The position numbers were made by a program, and so were the translations under genes. From the NCBI GenBank assembly GCA_039818985.1, contig JBCBSU010000001.1, positions 336,367-400,366 of the forward strand: a stretch of 64,000 nt of DNA, read 5' to 3'. Of this stretch, positions 1-9,070 are shown in pieces. Origin of the DNA: Pseudomonadota bacterium (GTDB lineage: Bacteria > Pseudomonadota > Alphaproteobacteria > Sphingomonadales > Sphingomonadaceae). The notes under the pieces were generated by a model. The model made no database searches. It was not told where the DNA came from and saw nothing but the letters and a program-made list of their open reading frames with translations. The stretch's first letter is position 1; each line of letters starts with the position of its first letter.

Positions 1-660
1 GCCTGCTCCTCGGCGACCTTCGGATTGCAGACAGCGGCGGATTATATCCGCTCGGGCAGCGCGCGTTCGGTACTGGTGATCAATCCGGAAATCTGTTCCG
101 GCCATCTCAACTGGCGCGACCGCGACAGCCATTTCATCTTCGGCGACGTTGCCACCGCGATACTGGTCGAGGACAGGGGTATCGCGCCCGCCGCGCATTG
201 GGAGATATTGGGCACCAAGCTGAAGACGCAATTCTCCAACAATATCCGCAATAATTTCGGCTTTTTGAACCGCACCCATCCCGAGACGCGTGACGATGCG
301 GACAAGCTGTTCGTGCAGGAAGGGCGCAAGGTGTTCAAGGAAGTGGTACCGATGGTGGCGCAGATGATCCTCGAGCAGATGGAGCGACTGGGCATTGACA
401 GCAGTGATTTGCGGCGGCTGTGGCTGCATCAGGCCAATGCCAATATGAACCGGATGATCGCGGCAAAAGTACTGGGCCATGAGGCCAGCGCCGATGAAAG
501 TCCGACGGTACTCGACAGCTATGCCAACACTTCATCGGCCGGCTCGATCATCGCCTTTCACAAGCACAGCCAGGATATCGCACCCGGAGAGAAGGGCCTG
601 ATCTGCTCCTTTGGTGCGGGCTATTCCGCCGGTACGGTGTTCGTGCAGAAGGCTGCCTGA
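1..660 (+). CDS. beta-ketoacyl-ACP synthase III family protein (5' end outside window)
   Basis: This is a FabH-like condensing enzyme that joins an acyl donor to malonyl-ACP in fatty-acid or specialised lipid synthesis. The reading frame is open from base 1. It begins with ACSSATFG, the nucleophile-elbow motif whose Cys (second visible residue) forms the acyl-enzyme. The His of LHQAN (about residue 141 of the fragment) and the Asn of YANTS (about residue 170) complete the Cys-His-Asn triad. Only the C-terminal two thirds is present; a TTG at 25 is internal and is not the start. Its stop overlaps the next gene as TGATG, so the two are probably translated together. The true substrate is unknown. 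Nearby acyl-AMP ligase and hydrolase genes suggest a dedicated lipid rather than housekeeping FabH. Confidence 0.85.
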   Translation, partial: ACSSATFGLQTAADYIRSGSARSVLVINPEICSGHLNWRDRDSHFIFGDVATAILVEDRGIAPAAHWEILGTKLKTQFSNNIRNNFGFLNRTHPETRDDADKLFVQEGRKVFKEVVPMVAQMILEQMERLGIDSSDLRRLWLHQANANMNRMIAAKVLGHEASADESPTVLDSYANTSSAGSIIAFHKHSQDIAPGEKGLICSFGAGYSAGTVFVQKAA

Positions 661-1559
661 TGACCAGCTTTTCCGCCAGGATCGTCAATATCGTCCTGCG
701 CCTGCGGGGGATCAAGAAAGTCTTTTCCAGCGAGGAAGGCGCGTTGAAAGGGGTCGCCGAAAACCGCAAAAATGGCCCCGCAAAGCCGCATAGCGCACTG
801 CATGGCTTGTGCGATATTGGTGAAGAGAGAGTGGATGGCCATCTGGTCTATCATCTCACGCCCAAAACCGGTGGTTCAGATCATCATGTGCTCTATTTCC
901 ACGGGGGTGGCTATGCGATCGACATCATGCCGGAGCATTGGAAGTATCTCGCCAAGCTGATCAAGGCGACCGGCGCATCGATGACCGTGCCAATCTATCC
1001 GATGGCGCCGGAGCATGACTGGAAACCGGCCTATGCCATGGCAGCGAAAGTCTATGCAGGACTACTGAGCCAGACCGAGGCGAAGAATATCTGCTTCATG
1101 GGGGATAGCGCCGGTGGCGGTTTCTCGCTGGCGCTGGCACAGATGATGCGCGATGAGGGCCAGCCTCTACCCGGACGGATTGTGCTGCTATCGCCGTGGT
1201 TGAATGGACTCGGAGATGATCCGGAACAGCTGGAGATCGCGCCGCATGACCATATTATCGGCATTGGCGGTATCCAGGCCATGGGCCGCTGGTGGGCCGG
1301 CGAGGGCGGTGATCCCGCTGCATTTCCGGTGAGTCCGATCAACCATGATATCCGCAGCTTGCCGCCTATCGGCTTGTGGAGCGGCACGCATGATATTCTT
1401 TATGTCGATGCCAAGGCGTTCAAGGCCAAGGCCGATGCCGCAGGTGTGGAATTCACCTATCGTATCTGGCCCGATATGCAGCATGTATGGATGATCCTGC
1501 CGATGAAAGAGGCGAATCAGGCCATTGGCGAAATCGCCGCATTCATGGGTAAAGCCTAA
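660..1559 (+). CDS. alpha/beta hydrolase, HSL-like esterase/lipase
   Basis: A 299-residue alpha/beta hydrolase of the hormone-sensitive-lipase group. The oxyanion-hole motif HGGG lies near residue 80 and the nucleophile elbow GDSAGGG near residue 149. The catalytic Asp is probably in the GTHDIL segment and the His in the PDMQHVW segment. It has no signal peptide, so it should be cytoplasmic and act on acyl esters or thioesters. The ATG shares its A with the TGA of the ketoacyl synthase gene, so the pair is one operon. The last four bases overlap the 3' end of the convergent DUF962 gene. The substrate cannot be read from sequence. Its position next to a condensing enzyme suggests it releases or trims an acyl product. 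Confidence 0.85.
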   Translation: MTSFSARIVNIVLRLRGIKKVFSSEEGALKGVAENRKNGPAKPHSALHGLCDIGEERVDGHLVYHLTPKTGGSDHHVLYFHGGGYAIDIMPEHWKYLAKLIKATGASMTVPIYPMAPEHDWKPAYAMAAKVYAGLLSQTEAKNICFMGDSAGGGFSLALAQMMRDEGQPLPGRIVLLSPWLNGLGDDPEQLEIAPHDHIIGIGGIQAMGRWWAGEGGDPAAFPVSPINHDIRSLPPIGLWSGTHDILYVDAKAFKAKADAAGVEFTYRIWPDMQHVWMILPMKEANQAIGEIAAFMGKA

Positions 1560-1909
1560 CCTGCTTCGGCGGCTCGGTTGCCGATGCCGGCCTTTGCCAG
1601 CTCCGGCCCGAGCCGACCGGTGAGCCACAGGCCCCACATTTTGAAATCGGCAGCGAGCGACCATAGCGGATAGGTAAAGGTCGCCGGGCGATTGCGCTCG
1701 ACCTTCCAGTGGCTGATCCAGGCAAAGAAATAACCCGCCACCGGCATCGTCAGCAGCAACAGCCATTGCGCGCTGATGACGGCATAGACGCCGATGGCCA
1801 CCACCAGCGAAGTGCCGACATAATGCCAGGCCCGGGTCAGAGGTTTGCTGTGTTCGCACAGGTAGAACGGCCAGAATTCGGCGAATGTGGTGTAGGTTTT
1901 CTCAGTCAT
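1556..1909 (-). CDS. DUF962 / Mpo1-like membrane protein
   Basis: A 117-residue protein of the DUF962 family, named after yeast Mpo1 (YGL010w). Mpo1 is an iron-dependent dioxygenase in the alpha-oxidation of 2-hydroxy fatty acids from sphingoid base breakdown. The family signatures are visible: a His in the N-terminal HSKPLTRAWHYVGT segment, two hydrophobic membrane stretches in the middle, and SHWKVERNRPATF towards the C-terminus. The length is normal for short bacterial members. Sphingomonads make sphingolipids and 2-hydroxymyristate, so a role in 2-hydroxy acyl turnover is plausible. This is inference from the family and not shown here. It converges on the hydrolase gene with a four-base overlap. 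Confidence 0.8.
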   Translation of the reverse strand: MTEKTYTTFAEFWPFYLCEHSKPLTRAWHYVGTSLVVAIGVYAVISAQWLLLLTMPVAGYFFAWISHWKVERNRPATFTYPLWSLAADFKMWGLWLTGRLGPELAKAGIGNRAAEAG

Positions 1910-1956
1910 GGAGCGATATTATCTCGCTATCGGGCATATGCCAATATCTTGCTTGC

Positions 1957-2676
1957 CTATGCTGGCTCCTCATCGGTCGCGCCCTGATATTTCAGCTCCA
2001 GAAACCGCCCGCGCACGGCCAGCTTGTCGAGCTCACCATTGGCCAGCTGTCGGGTGACAGTGTCGATCTCGTCGCGGATGACGCCGAGGCCGTCGACAAG
2101 CTGCTGATCCGGGGTCGAACCGTTGCGCTCTTCCTTGCGCAGATGCGGCGGGATTTTCTTATAGCCGTTGATCAGCTCGGGCAGATGCTCGCCGACCAGC
2201 TTGCGTACTTCCATCGCCGCCGGTTCCTTCTCGTCGAGCTGCTGCAATTGCGGCGCCAGCCGGTCGAGCTGGACACCGATGCCGTCGACCAGCTGCACCG
2301 CCGGCGCAGGCAGGGCCGGGCGCTGATGTTCGAGCCAGATCTCGGTCTTGCCCGCCAGCACATCGAGATTTTCCCTGAACAGATCTTCTGCCTTGGGGAT
2401 CGGCATTTGGGGGTATTTGCCAAAGAAATAGGAGGCCCCGGCAACCGCCAGTGCCGTGATCATGACACCTTCAATGCCGATGCCGCCGATGATTGCGCCG
2501 ACAATACCGGCACCGACAATCACCGCACCGGTGGCAATAGCGACGCGGCCGATCTTGCCCCATAGATGCTTGCGCTTCAGTGCTTTCGATTTGAGCCCAA
2601 TGGAGCGGGCATAGCGCACATTATTGAGTGCGTTGCGCGCATCGGCCATGATTTGATCGGAGTTACTCTGGGTCAT
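1957..2676 (-). CDS. XpaC-like protein (5-bromo-4-chloroindolyl phosphate hydrolysis family)
   Basis: A 239-residue protein with a basic N-terminus, a strongly hydrophobic Gly/Ala/Ile-rich double membrane segment at about residues 45-90, and a charged, helical C-terminal half (LDRLAPQLQQLDEKE). This is the layout of the XpaC family. In Bacillus, xpaC is followed by a TelA-type gene. Here the TelA homologue lies directly upstream on the same strand, which supports the assignment. The family name comes from an indirect phenotype and the biochemical role is unknown. The two are probably membrane-envelope partners. They are separated by about 130 bases containing a palindromic repeat, so they may be co-transcribed. 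Confidence 0.65.
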   Translation of the reverse strand: MTQSNSDQIMADARNALNNVRYARSIGLKSKALKRKHLWGKIGRVAIATGAVIVGAGIVGAIIGGIGIEGVMITALAVAGASYFFGKYPQMPIPKAEDLFRENLDVLAGKTEIWLEHQRPALPAPAVQLVDGIGVQLDRLAPQLQQLDEKEPAAMEVRKLVGEHLPELINGYKKIPPHLRKEERNGSTPDQQLVDGLGVIRDEIDTVTRQLANGELDKLAVRGRFLELKYQGATDEEPA

Positions 2677-2705
2677 CTCTTAACTCGGCATGTCCTTACA
2701 AACTT

Positions 2706-2788
2706 CGTCATCCTGAACTTGCTTCAGGACCTCGTGCGGCAAGCGCGTTGCCTGTGGCCGGAGATGCTGAAACAGGTTCGGCATGACG
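2706..2788. repeat. imperfect inverted repeat element
   Basis: The left arm CGTCATCCTGAACTTG and the right arm, ending in CGGCATGACG, are imperfect inverted copies about 30 bases apart. The unit lies between the TelA and XpaC-like genes. I recognise this type (CGTCATCCTGAAC...) as a dispersed intergenic element common in sphingomonads. It can fold into a long hairpin in the transcript. Function is unknown; it could stabilise or attenuate the polycistronic mRNA. No second copy was found in this window. Confidence 0.6.
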
Positions 2789-2808
2789 AGTTGAGAATGG
2801 TGCGCAGA

Positions 2809-4020
2809 TCAATTCTCCAGCGATGTCAGGATGGATTCGACCTGCGCGCCTTCTCCGGCCTGAGCCTGGCCTTCGGCGCGGGCGATATAGCCTTTCGACT
2901 TCTCGACCTCGTCGGACAGCGTATTGACCGTCTCTTTCATGGTTTCCAGCGACTTCATCTTGAACTCGTCAATATGGTCCATGGTGTCATAGATATTCTG
3001 GAAGGCGCGCTGCAGCGTCTCCAGCGGGATGGTCGAGGATGCCGCCTGTTCGTGAATCTGTGCGGTCTGATTCTTCAGCATCTCGCCGGTGCTGTCGATG
3101 ATCCCGGCGGTGGTGGTGTTGAGCGCGGTGATCTGGTCGAGCACCAGCTTCTGGCCAACCAGTGCCTGGGCCACGGTGACCGCGGTGCGCAGTGCACCGA
3201 CAGTGGTGGTGCTGGCGCGGTCAACACCCTTGACCAGCTCGACATTGTTCTTCTTGACCAGGTCGAGCGCGAGATAGCCCTGCACCGTCACCGCCATCTG
3301 GGTCAGCAGGTCCTGGGTGCGCTGGCGGACATAGAATAGCGCCGTCTCGCGGATTGCCTTGGCCTTGGCCGGGTCGGTGGAGTCGAGTTCCGCCGCCTTT
3401 TCCTCTAGTCTTGCATCCATGGTCTTGGAGATATGGATCATCTGTTCGAGTCGACCCATGGCGGTCCAGAGGTTCTTGCGCTCGACATCGATGGCGGCAT
3501 TGTCCATCAGCAGCTCGTCCTTGCCACCCTGCAGTCGCGCAAGGATGGTCTGGATATGGTTCTGGCTCGATTTATAGCCGTCGAAATAGTTGCGCAGCTT
3601 GTTGCCAAAAGGGATGATCCCGAAAATCTTGCGCGGGGTCAGCAGATCGCCCTTTTTGCCCGGGTCGAGATCCTCAACGGTACGGCGCAATTCGGCAAGG
3701 TCGGCACCGACACCTTCGCTCTCGTCCATGGCGCGGACCGGGCGATCGAGAAAGCGGTTGGACTGACCCGCCGCCTCGGCAATCTCCTTACGACCCATAT
3801 TGGTGAGCTGGTCGACACGCTTGCCGAATTCGGGGGAATTGGCGTCCTGTGCCACCAGATCTTCGATAAAGCCGTCAACCTTGGCTTCCAGCTTGGATTT
3901 TTGCTCGTCATCGATCGGCACCAGCCCGGCGGCTTTTTCTGGCGCAACAGCCGGGACCGGATCGGGTGCCTGCAATTCCAGGCCGATTTCCTCAGCCGCT
4001 GTCTTGGTGTTGGTCGCCAT
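2809..4020 (-). CDS. toxic anion resistance protein, TelA family
   Basis: A 403-residue soluble, highly helical protein of the TelA/KlaA family, named for tellurite resistance on plasmids. It is mostly coiled-coil, with the typical central block (RYVRQ-like FYVRQRTQDLLTQMAV, VQGYLALDLVKKNNVELVKGVDRAS) at about residues 225-265 and no membrane segment or signal peptide. The ATG at 4020 is preceded by AGAGGGA at good spacing. It pairs with the XpaC-like gene downstream, an arrangement also known in Bacillus. Chromosomal members are more often linked to envelope stress than to true tellurite resistance, so the family name should not be taken as a phenotype. Confidence 0.85.
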   Translation of the reverse strand: MATNTKTAAEEIGLELQAPDPVPAVAPEKAAGLVPIDDEQKSKLEAKVDGFIEDLVAQDANSPEFGKRVDQLTNMGRKEIAEAAGQSNRFLDRPVRAMDESEGVGADLAELRRTVEDLDPGKKGDLLTPRKIFGIIPFGNKLRNYFDGYKSSQNHIQTILARLQGGKDELLMDNAAIDVERKNLWTAMGRLEQMIHISKTMDARLEEKAAELDSTDPAKAKAIRETALFYVRQRTQDLLTQMAVTVQGYLALDLVKKNNVELVKGVDRASTTTVGALRTAVTVAQALVGQKLVLDQITALNTTTAGIIDSTGEMLKNQTAQIHEQAASSTIPLETLQRAFQNIYDTMDHIDEFKMKSLETMKETVNTLSDEVEKSKGYIARAEGQAQAGEGAQVESILTSLEN

Positions 4021-4171
4021 ATTGCTCGTCCCTCTTCATGTCCATAAGCTGCGCAGCAGAATGCGCGCAAATGCAGCGCGGTTCAAGCGAAACGCGTTGC
4101 AAAATCTTTCACTGTATTAAGGTAGTGATACAGCATAGATTTGGCAAGAGGGTTGGAAATTCATGCTGTGC

Positions 4172-6130
4172 CTATCTGACCTGGTCTAGCCCCAACACTT
4201 TCTTCAGGAACAGCGTCTCCGCTTCGCGCTGAAAGTCGCGATTGGCTTTTTTGCGGAAGCCATGGCCCTCATCCATCGCCAGCAGATACCATGCTTCGCC
4301 GCCATTTGCGCGCACGGCGGACAGGATTTGCTCGGCTTCCGATGCCGGCACACGCGGGTCATTGGCACCCTGAATGATGAACAGTGGCTTGGTGATCTTG
4401 TCAGCGTTTCTCAACGGCGAAATACGGTCAAAAAAGGCGGCGATCTCAGGATCGCGTTCATCGCCATATTCCACCCGGCGCAGATCGCGGCGATAGCCTT
4501 TGGTGTTTGTCAGGAAGGTTTTGAAATCGGAGATGCCGACAATGTCGACACCACCGGCCAGACGGTCGGCATAATCGATCATGCTGGCCAGCACCATATA
4601 GCCGCCATAGGAGCCGCCAAACACCAGTACGCGGTCTTTATCGAGGTCGGGTTGCTGCTCGATCCAGTCGAGCAGGGCGCCGATATCCTCTACCGAGCGC
4701 TTGCGGTTCAGGCCATTGTCCATCAGCTGGTAGCTTTTGCCATAGCCGGTCGAGCCGCGAACATTGGGGACGATGACGGCGGTTCCCAGCTCGCTCGCCC
4801 AATATTGATAGGTCGAGGAGAAGCCGGGCCGTGACTGGCCTTCCGGACCGCCATGGATGGAGATGATGACCGGATGCGGGCCTTCACTGGCGGGGCGATA
4901 GATAAATGCAGGGATGTCCATCTTGTCGGCATTGGGGAAGGTAAAATTCACCGGTTCGACAAAGGTTTCTGGATTGAGGCCGCCCACTTCGGCTGCGGTC
5001 CAGCGTGTCAGTGATTTGGTTGCGAGGTCAAAGGACCAGGCATCGGCGGGGCTGGTTGCGCCATTAAAGGTAAAGCCGATCTGGCTGCCATCGGGATTGA
5101 AGACCAAGCCTCCAGCTATGCCTGCTGGCAGGTCCGGGCCGTCGCTGATGGTGCCACTGGCCAGATCAAGCAGCTTGATCGTGCCCAGGCCATTCTCATT
5201 AATGGTGAACGCGACGGTTTTTTCGTCGGGCGATACGGCCCAGCTCGATACATCCCAGTTTATACTGTCGGTATAGGATGTGATCGCGCCGGTTTTGCCA
5301 TCGATCCGGATGATATTGTTGAATTCGCCATCGCGCGGCGCGACTGTCAGGACATCGCCATTGGCGAGAAGCTCAGCGCCTGAATAGCTCGTATCCTCAT
5401 CGGCGTTGATTTCATCAAAACCGCCATCGGCGAGATCGAGGGTGAATAACCGGCTCTTTGTGCTGGAGACATATTGTTGAACCGCGATACTTTCACCATC
5501 GGCGGACCAATCGACAGGGATCATCGCGCCGCTGCCTTCATGAACAACCATCAAGGATGAAGGGTCGCTCGGGCTCGCCATGAGAATATCCCAATCGGCT
5601 TCACCTTCAGTAGCGCGATACCAGACGGCGCGACTGCCATCATCGGACCAGATAATACCGCCATTGCGGCTGCCCGGCTCGGTGAATTGTGATATCTTGC
5701 CGCTGGCCATGTCGAACAGATAGCCCTGATAGAATTCATCGCCGCCCGTGTCCTTGCCAAAAACGAAAGCGCCGCCTGCCGGGCTGGCATCGGCACCGCC
5801 AATGGGTTCGTCATAAAAGGTTAGCTGCCTGCGCGCACCCAGCGGTGCCGCGACATGGTGAATCTGGCTGACCTCGCCAAAACGGGTCGAGATCAATATG
5901 CCGTCTTCGGTCCAGTCCTGAAAGCCATGGCCACGGACATTCTGATATTGGCGCAGCCGCTCTGACACTTCCTGGGGAATATCCGGTATGCCTTCCATCA
6001 CCAGATTCCCGCGCGTGACCCGTTCGCTGCTGCTGGCCTCTTCTGTTGCGGCCTGATTGGCATAGGCGGTGGCGCCAAGGGTGGCGCTTGCCACAACGGC
6101 AAGGCTAACGGCAGAAGCAAGAATACGCAT
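4172..6130 (-). CDS. S9 family peptidase (prolyl oligopeptidase family), secreted
   Basis: A 652-residue exported serine peptidase. A signal peptide (MRILASAVSLAVVASA, cleavage probably after AYA) is followed by a seven-bladed propeller region with repeated beta strands, then an alpha/beta hydrolase catalytic domain. Counted from the ATG at 6130, the triad is Ser507 in GGSYGGYM, Asp591 in NDPRVP and His623 in DEGHGF. A GTG at 6133 immediately upstream is an alternative start; GGAGGG sits eight bases before the ATG. The product probably trims peptides in the periplasm, with acyl-aminoacyl or dipeptidyl peptidase-like specificity. It is a single gene with no obvious partner. Confidence 0.9.
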   Translation of the reverse strand: MRILASAVSLAVVASATLGATAYANQAATEEASSSERVTRGNLVMEGIPDIPQEVSERLRQYQNVRGHGFQDWTEDGILISTRFGEVSQIHHVAAPLGARRQLTFYDEPIGGADASPAGGAFVFGKDTGGDEFYQGYLFDMASGKISQFTEPGSRNGGIIWSDDGSRAVWYRATEGEADWDILMASPSDPSSLMVVHEGSGAMIPVDWSADGESIAVQQYVSSTKSRLFTLDLADGGFDEINADEDTSYSGAELLANGDVLTVAPRDGEFNNIIRIDGKTGAITSYTDSINWDVSSWAVSPDEKTVAFTINENGLGTIKLLDLASGTISDGPDLPAGIAGGLVFNPDGSQIGFTFNGATSPADAWSFDLATKSLTRWTAAEVGGLNPETFVEPVNFTFPNADKMDIPAFIYRPASEGPHPVIISIHGGPEGQSRPGFSSTYQYWASELGTAVIVPNVRGSTGYGKSYQLMDNGLNRKRSVEDIGALLDWIEQQPDLDKDRVLVFGGSYGGYMVLASMIDYADRLAGGVDIVGISDFKTFLTNTKGYRRDLRRVEYGDERDPEIAAFFDRISPLRNADKITKPLFIIQGANDPRVPASEAEQILSAVRANGGEAWYLLAMDEGHGFRKKANRDFQREAETLFLKKVLGLDQVR

Positions 6131-6295
6131 CACAACATCCCTCCAGGCGATTCCTCTGTTCGCCGGAAGCTAACCATTGTACGATATGATGCCAATGGAA
6201 AAGCGATGCGCTTCTGCGGTCTCGGGGATGCCTGAAAGTCCCTAAATTCCGGCATTCCATGATCAAAGCGGGTGCGTTGTGCGATCCGGCCTCGA

Positions 6296-8029
6296 TTATG
6301 CCGCGATCTGATAGGGCTGAATCTGGCCAGAGAGATAGAGGTTGCGGGCCTTGGCACGACTCAGCTTGCCGGAAGAAGTACGCGGCAGGGTGCGCGGCGG
6401 CACCAGCTCGACAACGCAATTCATGCCGGTGATGGCGCGCACCTTCTCGCGGATTTCCTCACGCAGGCGCGCGCGTTCATTATCATCCGAGGTGCGGCAC
6501 TGGACCAGCACTGCGGGGGTTTCCTCGCCACCGGGAGTAGTCACGGCAAAGGCGGCGATATCGCCGGCCTTGAAGCCCGGCAGCTGTTCCACCGCCCATT
6601 CAATATCCTGCGGCCAGTGATTCTTGCCGTTGATGATGATCATGTCCTTGGCGCGACCGACGACATAGAGATAGCCGCCGGACATATAGCCCATATCGCC
6701 GGTATCGAGCCAGCCATCGACGAGGCAGGCGGCGGTCGATTCCGGATCGCGGAAATAGCTGTGCATGATGCTGGGGCCCGAACACCAGATCTTGCCGATC
6801 GCATTTTCCGGCAGCGGCGTACCGTCTTCCTCGCGAATCTCCACGGTCATGTCCTTGGCCGGGACACCGCAATTGACGATAGCGCGATAGCGCACCGGAT
6901 TGCCGGCATCATTGTCGGCGGGAACGCCCGACAGCCGGGTTTCCTCGACCAGCTCGGTGACAATGCCCTCGCCTGGCGGCATCAGCGTTACTGCCAGCGT
7001 CGCTTCGGCGAGGCCATAGCTGGGCAGAAAGGCGCCGGCGTTGAAGCCAGCCGGAGCAAAGGCATCGACAAAGCTCTGCATCACATCGGGGCGGATCATG
7101 TCGGCGCCATTGCCGGCAAGGCGCCAGCGTGACAGGTCGAAACGCTCATCGACCCGGGACTGGCTGCCGATGCGGCGGGCGCAAATATCATAGCCGAAGG
7201 TCGGTGAATAGCTGATCGATGTGCCGGGGTTGCGGCTGATCATGTCGAGCCAGGCCAGCGGACGCCGGGCGAAATGCTCGGTCCTGAGATAATCGGTAGA
7301 GACCTGGTTGGCGATTGGTGAGAGGAAACAGCCGACCAGCCCCATATCATGATACCAGGGCAGCCAGGAGACGCAGCGGTCGCTCTGGATCAGCTGCATG
7401 CCATGCGAATGCGCCGACAGATTGTTGAGCAGGGCATGGTGGGTCACTGCGACACCATGCGGGAAGCGGGTCGAGCCGCTGGAATATTGCAGATAGCAGA
7501 TATCCTGTGGATCCGCTTGGGGCAGCTCGGCAACCGGTGCCTCGTGACCGGCAAAGTCGTCCCAGCCGATTGCCGCCACGCCGCATTGGCGCGCTGCCTC
7601 GCCTGCCATCTCTTCCAGTTCGGTCGGATAGAAGAGCAGTGACGGATCGCAGCTGTTGAGCTGGACCGAAAGCTGGTCGACATAGGAATCTTTGCCGCCA
7701 AAGCTGGTCGGCAGCGGCAGCGGCACCGGCCAGCCACCGGCATAGACGACACCGAAAAACAGCGCGGCAAATTCAGCACCGGTCTCGGCGATCAGGGCAA
7801 TGCGGTCCTGTGGTTTTACGCCACGGGCGATCAGCCGATAGGCCATGGCGAGTGCGTCATCGCGCAGTTCGGAAAACGGATAGGGGCGCACCAAAGTGCC
7901 GCGCGGATCATGGAAATTGAGGCCGCGCTTGCCTTTGGCAGCATAGTCCAGCGCGTCGCCCAGCGTGTCGAATTCTGCCAGTATACGCGGCAGGCTGTCC
8001 TCGGTTGCTGTTGGCTGCAATTCATCCAT
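6296..8029 (-). CDS. fatty acyl-AMP ligase (FAAL-like)
   Basis: A 577-residue adenylate-forming enzyme. It activates a fatty acid with ATP to an acyl-adenylate, usually passed to an acyl carrier protein instead of CoA. The A3 core (YSSGSTRFPHGVAVTH) is near residue 190, followed by the FAAL-type WLPWYHDMGLVG motif. The A5 (YGLAEATL) and A7 (WLDTGDMGYM) motifs and a C-terminal lysine region (RTSSGKLSRAKARN) are intact. FAALs differ from acyl-CoA ligases by an insertion that blocks CoA use; the WYHDMGL signature favours FAAL. It may supply the condensing enzyme at the window start, 6 kb away. No carrier protein gene is seen in this window. Confidence 0.85.
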   Translation of the reverse strand: MDELQPTATEDSLPRILAEFDTLGDALDYAAKGKRGLNFHDPRGTLVRPYPFSELRDDALAMAYRLIARGVKPQDRIALIAETGAEFAALFFGVVYAGGWPVPLPLPTSFGGKDSYVDQLSVQLNSCDPSLLFYPTELEEMAGEAARQCGVAAIGWDDFAGHEAPVAELPQADPQDICYLQYSSGSTRFPHGVAVTHHALLNNLSAHSHGMQLIQSDRCVSWLPWYHDMGLVGCFLSPIANQVSTDYLRTEHFARRPLAWLDMISRNPGTSISYSPTFGYDICARRIGSQSRVDERFDLSRWRLAGNGADMIRPDVMQSFVDAFAPAGFNAGAFLPSYGLAEATLAVTLMPPGEGIVTELVEETRLSGVPADNDAGNPVRYRAIVNCGVPAKDMTVEIREEDGTPLPENAIGKIWCSGPSIMHSYFRDPESTAACLVDGWLDTGDMGYMSGGYLYVVGRAKDMIIINGKNHWPQDIEWAVEQLPGFKAGDIAAFAVTTPGGEETPAVLVQCRTSDDNERARLREEIREKVRAITGMNCVVELVPPRTLPRTSSGKLSRAKARNLYLSGQIQPYQIAA

Positions 8030-8377
8030 AGGTTTCGCTCACATCAATCCTGTATCTGCCGATCATCGCCTGACCGGCGCATGACAACATGAAAAATATC
8101 GTATTTACAAAGCCTTGTGCAAGAAGCTCCCAATTGGTGAAGAGAAGTGGATTGTGTGATTCCGCTCCCCCCATATGCGCACCACCGGTAACTATACACA
8201 AAACTGTCGTATTTAAAACGTGCTGTTAAACGGTAACTGTCGACACAAATTGGACGCGACTGTGGCATAATGATGGCGAGCCGCATCAGCCTGTGGATTA
8301 TCGCGGCTGTGACGGTGTGTCGTTCGCATGTGGATAATGCTGGAAAAGCAGTGGCGTACCCGGCATGACAGCTATTG
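8030..8377. other. 348-base divergent intergenic region with two DnaA-box-like 9-mers
   Basis: This region separates the acyl-AMP ligase gene from recX and must hold both promoters. It contains TGTGGATTA at 8292-8300 and TGTGGATAA at 8329-8337. The second equals the E. coli DnaA box consensus (TTATCCACA on the other strand) and the first differs by one base. They lie in the same orientation, 37 bases apart. There is no AT-rich unwinding stretch or cluster beyond these two, so I do not call it an origin. They could allow DnaA control of recX. No small gene is convincing here. Confidence 0.35.
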
Positions 8378-9025
8378 ATGACTGCCGATCCGCCCGATGC
8401 TGCCGGCCATGGCCGGCGTAAGCGGCGCGCGCCGCGTCCGCTCGATGCTACCCGGCTGCGCGACATGGCGCTGCGCTATGTCGCGCGCTATGCCACCACC
8501 CGGCACAAGCTGGACCGCTATTTGCGGCGCAAAGTCGCCGAGCGTGGCTGGTCCGGTGACACGGCGGCCGATGTCGATGCGCTGATTGAATATTGCGTGG
8601 CGCAGGGTTTTGTCGACGATGCGCTTTATGCCGAGAACAAGGCTGCGAGCCTGTCGCGTCGCGGCTATGGTCGCCGGCGCATCGATGCCAGCCTGCATGA
8701 AGCGGGCATCAGTGCCGAAGATGCGGCTGCGGTCCATGAAGATGGTGAGGTGCGGCGCTGGTCATCGGCGCTGATGCTGGCAAAGCGGCGGCGGATCGGG
8801 CCGTTTGCGCCTGAGGCTGCCAATGCCGGCGAGGTGCGTCAAAGCGAGGCCGATATCGAGGCACGGCACAGGCAGCGGCAAAAGCAGATCCAGATCATGG
8901 CGCGTGCTGGCCATGATTTCACCATCGCCGCGACACTGGTCGACGCCCGCAGTCTCGAGCAGTTGCGTGCCGTTGGCGATGAACAGCTTGATATCGCGCT
9001 GGACGCGCTGCTCCCGCCGCAATAG
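8378..9025 (+). CDS. recX: regulatory protein RecX family
   Basis: A 215-residue, Arg-rich helical protein of the RecX family, which binds RecA filaments and limits recombinase and coprotease activity. The first repeat (MALRYVARYATTRHKLDRYLRRKVAERG) and the GFVDDALYAENKAASLSRRGYGRRRI repeat are the conserved RecX helical units. A third unit near the C-terminus (IMARAGHDFTIAATLV) is looser. The ATG at 8378 directly follows a TTG at 8375, either of which could be used. recA is not in this window. Two DnaA-box-like motifs lie just upstream, which would fit a replication-linked control, but no LexA box was recognised. Confidence 0.85.
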   Translation: MTADPPDAAGHGRRKRRAPRPLDATRLRDMALRYVARYATTRHKLDRYLRRKVAERGWSGDTAADVDALIEYCVAQGFVDDALYAENKAASLSRRGYGRRRIDASLHEAGISAEDAAAVHEDGEVRRWSSALMLAKRRRIGPFAPEAANAGEVRQSEADIEARHRQRQKQIQIMARAGHDFTIAATLVDARSLEQLRAVGDEQLDIALDALLPPQ

Positions 9026-9070
9026 ACTGGCGCAGTACATCGATGCATTGGCAAAGCATAAAGGACTATC

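Noticed and set aside
8292-8337. Possible replication origin from DnaA-box-like motifs
   Set aside because: Only two boxes, with no AT-rich unwinding element or further cluster. dnaB alone, 55 kb away, is not evidence for an origin here.
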